From: Candidatus Enterococcus courvalinii
GTDB taxonomy: Bacteria; Bacillota; Bacilli; Lactobacillales; Enterococcaceae
Assembly (NCBI RefSeq): GCF_017315945.1
Contig: NZ_JAFLWI010000016.1
Span: 1-64,000 of the forward strand
Reading direction: 5' to 3'
DNA length: 64,000 nt
Shown piece by piece: positions 24,891-31,702 of the stretch. The number at the start of each line of letters is the position of its first letter. Position 1 is the first letter of the stretch. Position numbers and translations under genes: made by a program. The notes beneath the pieces were generated by a model. The model worked only from the letters and a program-made list of their open reading frames with translations, was not told the origin of the DNA and made no database searches.

Positions 24891-25379
24891 CTACTCAGTT
24901 ATTCTCAGTCTTGCTAAAGCACCTTCTAATTCTAAATCTTTATCTTCGCTAATGTACCATCCAGTTGAGTGCGTTCCCCCCGCAGCTTTTGGTAAATACT
25001 CTAATCGGGTTCTGACCCAGTGTTTTTGTTCTGTAAAGTAATCTTCAACTAAAATTTCCAAATCCATTCCCGCATTGAGAATGATATTTTTTCGGACAGA
25101 CTTAAAAATAAAACGTTCTTTACTTGGATCATATTGTAAAACACCCGTGTCCATGATTGGCAAAGAGTAATAATCCATCTCCTTTTTTACTTTCATTAAA
25201 TGGCGAAACATTTCATTATGTACTTGTTCTAACTGACGTCCTTCTGAATTTTTGGGATACTCAATCGTTACTTTTTCATTATCATCATCATAATATAATT
25301 CGTTCAATGACTTTAATTGCGCATGTAGCTCAAGCATTTTTTCTCGTAGTTGTTCTCGCTGAACATCTTCTGTTTTCAT
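24891..25379 (-). CDS. Uncharacterised protein, DUF5348-like C-terminal half
   Basis: A 162-residue cytosolic protein that I cannot assign a role. Residues ~1-35 are a charged probable coiled coil (EQLREKMLELHAQLKSLNEL). The second half (GVLQYDP, FIFKSVRKNIILNAGMDLEI, WVRTRLEY, GWYI) resembles the small beta DUF5348 domain. The start is ATG 25379, just after GGGTGGGG. It sits upstream of the SPFH gene on the same strand. Confidence 0.6.
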   Translation of the reverse strand: MKTEDVQREQLREKMLELHAQLKSLNELYYDDDNEKVTIEYPKNSEGRQLEQVHNEMFRHLMKVKKEMDYYSLPIMDTGVLQYDPSKERFIFKSVRKNIILNAGMDLEILVEDYFTEQKHWVRTRLEYLPKAAGGTHSTGWYISEDKDLELEGALARLRITE

Positions 25380-25465
25380 TTTCCCCACCCTAATTCTTTT
25401 ACTAAGTTTCAACTTCTCATTTGTCTATACCTATCTTACTATAAGAAAACAACTTAAGCGAAACA

Positions 25466-25507
25466 AAAAATGATATTGAAACAAAAAAATGTCTCAATAT
25501 CATTTTT
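25466..25507 (-). terminator. Terminator of the PadR operon
   Basis: 14-bp perfect stem AAAAATGATATTGA (25466-25479) with 25494-25507, A/U tracts at both ends. It follows the DUF4097 gene, whose stop is at 25516. Confidence 0.85.
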
Positions 25508-25515
25508 ACGAAATT

Positions 25516-26475
25516 TTATTCAGTTTCATCTTCCATATGGTTGTCCATGTGATCCATCTGTTGCTCCATATGATCACTCATGTCTTCCATCATGTCTTCC
25601 ATATCGTCGTCCATTTGCTCACTCATCGAATGTTCTTGCTCATCGTCCATCCATTCAATAAAGGTATCCTTTCCTTCAACAGTCAATCCTTTTTTCGTAT
25701 TTCCTTTTTCAAAGGATAAACCTGCTTGTACTTCATTGTTCATTTGGAAAGTCGAATCTCCTGTCAATGTTAGTTGATAGCCAGGAACATCTAAATCTGT
25801 CAACTGAACAGAACCATTTTTAGCAACAATCGTGCTTGACTCTGTTAACGCACTATCATAAAAATAAAAATTACTTCCCTCACCAGTAAAGTTTCCTTTT
25901 TTCGTCTTCAAACGACTAAAATCAAGTGAACCAAATTGATCTTTGGCTGTCACTGAGTCCGTCGTTAAGCCAATAAAACTCAACCAACTATTTGCATAAG
26001 CGTCAACAGTTAGATTTTTTGTTGCAATATCTGTCATCGTTAGTCGACTATTGCTGCTTTCAATCGTAACATCACTGAGAGACATTTCTTTTGGTACTGT
26101 AATCGTTACCTGTGGCTGATTTTCTTCCAAACTAAGCTGAATTGGATGTTCCGGCTGACCTTGCGCTTGAATAGCTAATGTTTGATTCTTTAAATCAATT
26201 TTTGGTGCATCTGACTTTTCATAACGAGTCGTGACTTCAAAATCAATTCCTTGTCTGATTTTGATTTCTTGGTTTTCTGCCTGAATCACTAATTTTTTGA
26301 TCTCGTTTGCTTTAAATTTTTCTGTATGCTCTTGCATTTCTAATAACTTAGGACCGTTTTCCCAAACGATTGTCTTTTGTGCGCCTGCCGTGTATGTTCC
26401 TGCTGCCAAAATTCCGCCAAAAATCATCAAGCTACTACCAATCAATAAAAATTGTTTTAGTTTCATTTCACTCAC
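25516..26475 (-). CDS. DUF4097 beta-helical envelope protein with Met/Asp/His-rich tail
   Basis: A 319-residue exported protein: an N-terminal membrane segment (~7-30), then a LiaG-like DUF4097 adhesin-type beta-solenoid (~55-270; repeated short strands such as VTIESSNSRLTMTD and NLTVDAYANS). The last 46 residues are extraordinary: 21 acidic, 11 Met and 4 His, no Cys, arranged in repeats like DDMEDMMEDMSDHM. That composition suggests metal binding or a charged extracellular brush, which I infer only. Its start overlaps the DUF1700 stop by 4 bp (ATGA), so the two are translationally coupled. Confidence 0.82.
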   Translation of the reverse strand: MSEMKLKQFLLIGSSLMIFGGILAAGTYTAGAQKTIVWENGPKLLEMQEHTEKFKANEIKKLVIQAENQEIKIRQGIDFEVTTRYEKSDAPKIDLKNQTLAIQAQGQPEHPIQLSLEENQPQVTITVPKEMSLSDVTIESSNSRLTMTDIATKNLTVDAYANSWLSFIGLTTDSVTAKDQFGSLDFSRLKTKKGNFTGEGSNFYFYDSALTESSTIVAKNGSVQLTDLDVPGYQLTLTGDSTFQMNNEVQAGLSFEKGNTKKGLTVEGKDTFIEWMDDEQEHSMSEQMDDDMEDMMEDMSDHMEQQMDHMDNHMEDETE

Positions 26476-27098
26476 CTCTCCGTTCCATCATGTGTTGGAT
26501 GAAGACCACGTTTAGTAACAAAGCGGCGGCCGACCCATTTCACAAAACGCATCATCAACTGGGCTAACCATTTTGTCAATCTCACTAAAATCGGAGTAAA
26601 AAAGATGGCCGCACCAGTCGCAAACAGACCTAAGCCAACGAAGAATAAGCCACTGACAACTGATTGTCCTAAAACCATCAGTCCTGCTAGTGTCATAACC
26701 ACACCTACGCCTAAAATCACAATGCAAACAACATAGATACTAAAAATAACCGCAAATAATGCGATGACTGAACCAACCAACACAGCAATAAATAGCAACG
26801 CTAAAGGAATTAAGATTGGCGATGCAAATAAGCCAAGCAAAATCAACCAAATCAAACGCATTTGTCTTTTCGGACTATTTTGATGGATCTCTTCTTGACC
26901 TAAGTCATCTGCTTCAGAAAAATAATTGATCTTCAACTTCAACGCAAACTGTTTAGGCGTGCCATATTCTTCTAAAATTTCATCGACAGTCTTGCCTGAA
27001 TCCAAAAAATACTCTTCGTAATATTGGATCAAATCAAAGCGGTCAGCTTCAGGAATTTCTTGAAGCTCGTCTAAGACTTCACTTAAATATTCATTCAT
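26472..27098 (-). CDS. DUF1700 membrane protein
   Basis: A 208-residue protein. The N-terminal ~65 residues form the helical DUF1700 module (YLSEVLDELQEIPEADR ... YYEEYF ... EILEEYGTP), followed by about four membrane helices (90-185) and a basic C-terminal tail. It is the middle gene of a PadR-DUF1700-DUF4097 operon, overlapping PadR by 8 bp and the DUF4097 gene by 4 bp. Such operons are common in Firmicutes and are associated with envelope stress; the molecular task is not known. Confidence 0.85.
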   Translation of the reverse strand: MNEYLSEVLDELQEIPEADRFDLIQYYEEYFLDSGKTVDEILEEYGTPKQFALKLKINYFSEADDLGQEEIHQNSPKRQMRLIWLILLGLFASPILIPLALLFIAVLVGSVIALFAVIFSIYVVCIVILGVGVVMTLAGLMVLGQSVVSGLFFVGLGLFATGAAIFFTPILVRLTKWLAQLMMRFVKWVGRRFVTKRGLHPTHDGTER

Positions 27099-27408
27099 GT
27101 CTATTATCCTCCAATAACCGATCTAAAGAGTCTCGAAAAACAATCCATTCATCAATAATTTCTTCCAAATGTGTATGTCCGATTGGTGTTAAGCGATAAT
27201 ATCTTCGATTTCGACCTTCGAATGGTTCATCATAGGTTTCTAAATACCCTTCTTGTTTCAATCTTCTTAATACGGGATACATGGTAGATTCACTAATTGA
27301 TAAACTTTCTTGCACAATTTTTGTTAGTGCATATCCATACATATCTTCTCGACTCAATGCTGCTAACACAGTTCCATCAAGAAGAACCGTTGGAATTTGA
27401 ATATGCAT
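27091..27408 (-). CDS. PadR-family transcriptional regulator
   Basis: A 105-residue PadR winged-helix repressor with ALSREDMYGYALTKIVQE, SESTMYPVLRRLKQEGYL and the RRYYRLTPIG wing. It is the first gene of the operon and very probably autoregulates through the perfect 27-bp palindrome at 27442-27468, which overlaps its promoter. Shine-Dalgarno AAGAAGG. Confidence 0.9.
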   Translation of the reverse strand: MHIQIPTVLLDGTVLAALSREDMYGYALTKIVQESLSISESTMYPVLRRLKQEGYLETYDEPFEGRNRRYYRLTPIGHTHLEEIIDEWIVFRDSLDRLLEDNRHE

Positions 27409-27441
27409 AGCGCCACCTTCTTTTACAATATTTTTAATTTC

Positions 27442-27468
27442 ACTATATTATATCAGATATAATATAGT
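27442..27468 (-). promoter_or_regulatory. PadR operon promoter with perfect 27-bp palindrome
   Basis: ACTATATTATATC (27442-27454), one central base, then its exact complement (27456-27468). Reading the minus strand, a -10 TATAAT lies inside the palindrome and TTGCTC 18 bases upstream can serve as -35. PadR-type proteins bind long dyads of this kind, so this is the likely autoregulatory operator, 34 bp before the padR start. Confidence 0.75.
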
Positions 27469-27815
27469 TTGAGCAACACATTCTGGTTTTTATTTGAGTA
27501 AATAAAAAAAGAGAAAGTCTTTACACCTTCTCGTCAATTAAATATAGTAGTCATTTTGATTCATTAGCAACTGATTTTTCTTGAATCATTCCTCATATAA
27601 GTTGATCCAACTGGTAAAAAAGCTTTTTACTTATCTGAATCATGGAAGTACGCACCTCTTACTTCTCCTCACTTTCGACTGGATAGCCACAAACCACACT
27701 GTCATCTCGCCTGCTAGTCTAGCATGGGTGGAAATGAAAATACTTTACTTTAAAATAATATTGTTTTGTTATAACTCTGTTGTCTTATAAAATTTTTTCT
27801 TATTTATTCTGGCTT
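27469..27815. other. Intergenic stretch with a GC-richer island
   Basis: About 350 bp without a supported gene between the PadR promoter and the DUF554 gene. The part at about 27620-27740 is less AT-rich than its surroundings and on the minus strand carries a 21-codon frame (27640-27705) without a good ribosome binding site. A short inverted repeat GTAAAAA/TTTTTAC lies at 27614-27630. It could be a decayed gene fragment or a copy of an intergenic repeat. Confidence 0.3.
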
Positions 27816-28544
27816 TTATAATAGAGGCAAAATGATTGTCGTCCACAACCAACTAAAAGGCATTACTACAACCATCGCCGGAATCATATCCGCAACCGGA
27901 AACATTTTGACATGAATCATTCGAAAACCAGTTGCAAGCATCAAAAAGCCACCACAAGCTTTGAAATCTAGAATCATTGCTGGCGTTGTCATTGGAAAAA
28001 TGAATTTTGCTAATAAAAACAAAGCATAAAAAATAATAAATTGCGGTATCGCTATGACGGAAACTACAAATCCTAAGTTACAAGCAAAAATTGTTGCTGT
28101 AAAAAAATCTAAAACAGATTTTGAAATCAAAATCGTGTTATCTCCTGTCATTCCTGAATCAATACTTCCGTAAATCCCCATCCCACTCGCACAAAATAAC
28201 ACAATCACTGTGACTAGGGTATTAATGAACTCTTCATGGGATAAATCTAGCTTTTCACTAGGAAATAATTTTGAAATTGGCTTTTGCATCAAGTTTGCAC
28301 CTTGATCAATCCGCTCTCCTAGATGAATGACTAGCCCAATCACTGTCCCAACCACTAAAGCAAAAATGACAGGCGGCATATTTTTCATCGGGCCCATCGA
28401 ATAAATCCCCATCCCCATTGAACAAACACCAAACACCATCATTAATTGTGTTTTAAATCGATTACTTAACTTCTCTCCTAAAAAACCTCCAAACAGCCCT
28501 CCAAAAAAAACCGTTCCGACGTTGATTAATATTCCAGTTGGCAT
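27816..28544 (-). CDS. DUF554 (YqgA-like) membrane protein
   Basis: A 242-residue protein with about seven hydrophobic segments. N-terminal GILINVGTVFFGGLFGG, the repeated VFGVCSMGMGIYSMG / VLFCASGMGIYGSI segments and C-terminal MIPAMVVVMPFSWLW are typical of DUF554/YqgA. The function is unknown. It is divergent from a LysR regulator, which is its likely controller, across a 152-bp gap. Confidence 0.85.
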   Translation of the reverse strand: MPTGILINVGTVFFGGLFGGFLGEKLSNRFKTQLMMVFGVCSMGMGIYSMGPMKNMPPVIFALVVGTVIGLVIHLGERIDQGANLMQKPISKLFPSEKLDLSHEEFINTLVTVIVLFCASGMGIYGSIDSGMTGDNTILISKSVLDFFTATIFACNLGFVVSVIAIPQFIIFYALFLLAKFIFPMTTPAMILDFKACGGFLMLATGFRMIHVKMFPVADMIPAMVVVMPFSWLWTTIILPLL

Positions 28545-28696
28545 AAAAAAAACTCCCTTCGACCTTAACGCGCTCCATTTACTCTTTCAACGCGTTCCTT
28601 TTCGCTGCATTTTTTAGTCTATCAAAGTTTTTTCATTCAACCAATTCAAATTTCATGTTAAAGTATTCATAAACGGAATAGTTAGGAGAGGATTCC

Positions 28697-29587
28697 TTGA
28701 ATATTCAAAAACTTGTTGTCTTTCTTGATCTAGCAAAGACGTTAAGCTTTACTAAAACAGCGGAACATCTTTTCATGACGCAAGGAACGATTTCCAAACA
28801 AATCATTGCTTTAGAAAAAGAACTAGACACTCAATTATTTGACCGTACGCATCGAAAAATCGAGTTAACAGAAACGGCGCAACTCATTCTTCCCTATGCG
28901 AAAAAAATTGTCGAACAATACCAAGGCATGACAGATGTCCTAGAAATGCATACAAAAAAACAAAATCTCTCTTTAAGTATTTTAACGATTCCTACTATGA
29001 CCCACTATGCTGGATTTCGTCATATTACCCAATTTTTGAAACTTCATCCAGAATTTTCCATTCAGCTCAAAGAAGTTGAAAGTGCGGAAGTCCCCTATTA
29101 TTCAACTGAACAAATTGACTCAATTATTTTTGGCCGAAATTTTCATGAGCCACCGACAAACTTTGAATGGCTTCCCACTGAAAAAGATTATTTTGTTGCA
29201 GTACTCCCAGCTCATCATCCTTTAGCACGTGAAAAAAAAATAAATTTACGTGAACTAAAAGATGAAGCCTTTTTATTACTTGGACAGCAAACCAATCTTT
29301 ATCAACCAGTGATTGATCTTTGCCACGAAGTCGGGTTTGAACCTAACATTGTCTATAACGGGTCTCGAATGGACTTGATTCTCAACATGATTGCAAACGA
29401 TATGGGTATCTCAATTGTGATGGAAAAAACAGTTAATTATCTATTAAAAGAAGATACGGTACTCGTTCCCATCACACCAAACAGAGAAAGTTTTCTGGCA
29501 TTCGCTAGAAAGCAAGGTGAACATTCTTTAGCCTCAAATACGTTTTGGAAATACTTAAAACAAAATATACAGCTTCTTAAAAGTTAA
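28697..29587 (+). CDS. LysR-family transcriptional regulator
   Basis: A 296-residue LysR regulator: N-terminal helix-turn-helix (FTKTAEHLFMTQGTISKQI) and a co-inducer-binding domain from about residue 90. The start is TTG 28697 after GGAGAGG. Divergent from the DUF554 gene, a standard layout for a LysR activator and its target. The effector is not predictable. No clear terminator follows; a repeat region begins at once. Confidence 0.87.
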   Translation: MNIQKLVVFLDLAKTLSFTKTAEHLFMTQGTISKQIIALEKELDTQLFDRTHRKIELTETAQLILPYAKKIVEQYQGMTDVLEMHTKKQNLSLSILTIPTMTHYAGFRHITQFLKLHPEFSIQLKEVESAEVPYYSTEQIDSIIFGRNFHEPPTNFEWLPTEKDYFVAVLPAHHPLAREKKINLRELKDEAFLLLGQQTNLYQPVIDLCHEVGFEPNIVYNGSRMDLILNMIANDMGISIVMEKTVNYLLKEDTVLVPITPNRESFLAFARKQGEHSLASNTFWKYLKQNIQLLKS

Positions 29588-29693
29588 CTTTCTTGTTCAA
29601 CCTCTAAGAAACTGTATAAAATAGTTTGTTCTATTCGCTTCTCTGATGTCAAAATCATGAGGAGTTTTTTGTTAGTTATTTTGTGTGCTCGCA

Positions 29694-29850
29694 ATCTGTT
29701 CGGAGCTAAACATTTTGTGCCACAACCTCTTTCTCGGTGTTCCCAAAATAGCTCCTCGATATAGCTTGCATACAATTCAAAACATGAAGGCTGTTTTGAA
29801 TGAATGCGCGCTATCTGTTCGAAGCTAAACATTTTGTGCCACAACCTCTT
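29694..29850. repeat. 38-bp direct repeat spanning the kinase 3' end
   Basis: Copy 1 at 29694-29731 and copy 2 at 29813-29850 are identical at 37 of 38 positions and 119 bp apart. Copy 2 includes the stop codon and last eight sense codons of the histidine kinase gene; copy 1 lies in the non-coding space downstream. The intervening DNA contains no recognisable gene. This could be a local duplication or part of a dispersed enterococcal repeat. Confidence 0.7.
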
Positions 29851-30889
29851 CTTCCACATTTCTCAAACGTATCATCACTGTCGTCCCCACACCTTCAATA
29901 CTACTGTAGTCAATACGTCCCTCATGCAACTCCAAAATTTTCTTCACTAACGAAAGCCCCAAACCATTCCCCGCAATTTGATGGCTCGTATCACCTTGAT
30001 AGAATTTATCAAAAATTTTTGCCATAGTTTCCTCATCCATACCGATACCGGAATCTGTCACTTCCAACACGATTTCGCCCTTTTTCTGCGTGAGTTTTAC
30101 CGCAATTTTACCAGTAGGACGATTGTATTTGATGGCATTATCCATAATATTCAACCAAACTTGGTACAAGAGTTCTTCATTTCCAAAATACTTTACTTTT
30201 TCCAATTGGATATCCAACTGTAACTGTTCTTTTTCCCATTTCGGTTGTAAAAATAAAATCACTTCTCGTATTTGTTCATCTAAACGAAATTCCTTTTTCT
30301 CCATTAGCATATGTTGATTTTCTAACTTATTCAATTTCAACACATTTTCCGTTAATTGAGAAAGTTGCGTGATTCCTTCAATGATTCGTTGCAAAAATAC
30401 CTGTCGTTCTTCGTCAGAAAGGTCGGGATTTTGTAATAATTGAACGTATCCCTGAATAGTTGCTAACGGTGTTTTGAATTCATGCGAAACATTTGAGACG
30501 AAGTCATTGCGCAAAGTTTCGATGCTATTCAACTCTTGAACCATTACATTGAAATCTTGATACAATTGCTGAACTTCTGCTACTTTTTGTTGTTCATTCA
30601 TCTGGATTGTAAAATCACCCTTTGCTACTTGGCTCATATTTTTTCGTAGTTCACTAATCGGATACAAGATCCCTCTACCAACAAATGCAGAGATTCCTGT
30701 GCCAACAACTGCACTAAATCCTGCTAAAATCATGATTGGATACAGTGTCGGCCGCTCTGTTGGTGTCCAAGAACGTTGATTTGCCAACAAATAGACCAAT
30801 CCTACAAAACAAGCTAGTGTTACTATAATGCACAAAAAGACAATCAGTGCAAAATAGATCCAGAGCTGTGAAAATATTTTTTTCTTCAT
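29825..30889 (-). CDS. Sensor histidine kinase with very short extracellular loop
   Basis: A 354-residue kinase: two membrane helices (~11-36 and ~51-75) separated by only about 15 residues, a HAMP domain, HisKA with phospho-acceptor His136 (VSHEFKTPLATI), and HATPase with N-box WLNIMDNAIKYN and G-boxes DSGIGMD and GNGLGLSLV. The tiny loop suggests sensing within the membrane or through a partner protein. Its ATG overlaps the regulator stop by 4 bp. The adjacent divergent MacB-like ABC protein is a likely partner or target. The last codons lie inside a duplicated 38-bp repeat. Confidence 0.88.
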   Translation of the reverse strand: MKKKIFSQLWIYFALIVFLCIIVTLACFVGLVYLLANQRSWTPTERPTLYPIMILAGFSAVVGTGISAFVGRGILYPISELRKNMSQVAKGDFTIQMNEQQKVAEVQQLYQDFNVMVQELNSIETLRNDFVSNVSHEFKTPLATIQGYVQLLQNPDLSDEERQVFLQRIIEGITQLSQLTENVLKLNKLENQHMLMEKKEFRLDEQIREVILFLQPKWEKEQLQLDIQLEKVKYFGNEELLYQVWLNIMDNAIKYNRPTGKIAVKLTQKKGEIVLEVTDSGIGMDEETMAKIFDKFYQGDTSHQIAGNGLGLSLVKKILELHEGRIDYSSIEGVGTTVMIRLRNVEEEVVAQNV

Positions 30890-31560
30890 TTTTTGATAAC
30901 CGCCTTATATCCGAGTCCACGAATCGTTACAATTTGAAAATCTTGGTTGTTCTCAAAACGCGTACGTAAACGTTTCACATGAACATCGATCGTTCGTTCC
31001 TCCGTATTCGTATCCATTCCCCAAATCTCATCCATTAATTGTTGGCGCGTGAATATTTTATTAGGATAGGAGAGCAACTTATACAATAATAGAAATTCCT
31101 TCTGCGGTAAAACCATTGTCTCCTCTTTACACGTCACCTCATAGGTTTCTTGGTCTAAACAAGTCTCACCGATTTTCAGACGTTGACTATGATTGATTTT
31201 TGCTCGGCGTAACAAAGCCTCTACTCGCAAGACCATTTCGTTGACGTCTACTGGCTTCGTCATGTAGTCATCTGCCCCTAGATGAAAGCCCCGTTTCTTG
31301 TCCTCAAAGTCATGCTTCGCAGTAATGATCAATACGGGTGTCTCAATCTTACTCCCTCGTAAAGTCTCCAACAGTGTGTAACCATCCATTGCTGGCATCA
31401 TCACATCAGTTATAATCAAATCAACATGATTATTTTCAAGTTTTTTCAGTGCATCTTCACCATTAAAGGCGAGAATAATGGAAAAACCAGCTCGTTTTAA
31501 CACAGATTGATACAATAATTGTAGATTCTCATCGTCTTCAACAACTAAAAGTCGGTTCAT
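30886..31560 (-). CDS. OmpR-family response regulator
   Basis: A 224-residue response regulator: receiver with acidic pair VVEDDE and phospho-acceptor Asp52 (ITDVMMP), and a C-terminal winged helix (KEFLLLYKLLSYPNKIFTRQQL ... ERTIDVHVKRLRTRF ... IRGLGYKAV). I use ATG 31560 behind GAGGAAAAG; the open frame upstream lacks receiver sequence. It is transcribed first, coupled to the kinase, and divergent from the MacB-like gene. Confidence 0.9.
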   Translation of the reverse strand: MNRLLVVEDDENLQLLYQSVLKRAGFSIILAFNGEDALKKLENNHVDLIITDVMMPAMDGYTLLETLRGSKIETPVLIITAKHDFEDKKRGFHLGADDYMTKPVDVNEMVLRVEALLRRAKINHSQRLKIGETCLDQETYEVTCKEETMVLPQKEFLLLYKLLSYPNKIFTRQQLMDEIWGMDTNTEERTIDVHVKRLRTRFENNQDFQIVTIRGLGYKAVIKK

Positions 31561-31627
31561 TGCACTTTTCCTCATTTTTCTAAAAAATTTCTTGAATGTT
31601 TCACTCAGTTCATATTCAGTTAACATT

Positions 31628-31660
31628 CATTCGTTATACTTTCACTATCATTCTGTTATA
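31628..31660. promoter_or_regulatory. Candidate response-regulator direct repeats
   Basis: CATTCGTTATA at 31628-31638 recurs as CATTCTGTTATA at 31649-31660, 21 bp apart (two helical turns), in the 142-bp divergent gap between the regulator and the MacB-like gene. This spacing suits an OmpR-type activator; the assignment is by position and spacing only. Confidence 0.35.
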
Positions 31661-31702
31661 GTTGTTATTATACAGAATATTTTTAATGAGAGAAGGATGA
31701 AG

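Noticed and set aside
25489-25777. His-rich plus-strand frames opposite the DUF4097 gene
   Set aside because: They are the antisense of the Met/Asp-rich repeats; no ribosome binding site and no independent support.
27581-27790. 69-codon plus-strand frame in the gap before DUF554
   Set aside because: No ribosome binding site, low-complexity sequence, and it reads across an AT-rich intergenic region.
29584-29859. 91-codon minus-strand frame downstream of the histidine kinase
   Set aside because: It runs through the repeat in another frame of the kinase 3' end, has no ribosome binding site, and contains two translations of the 38-bp repeat in different frames; better explained as repeat DNA.
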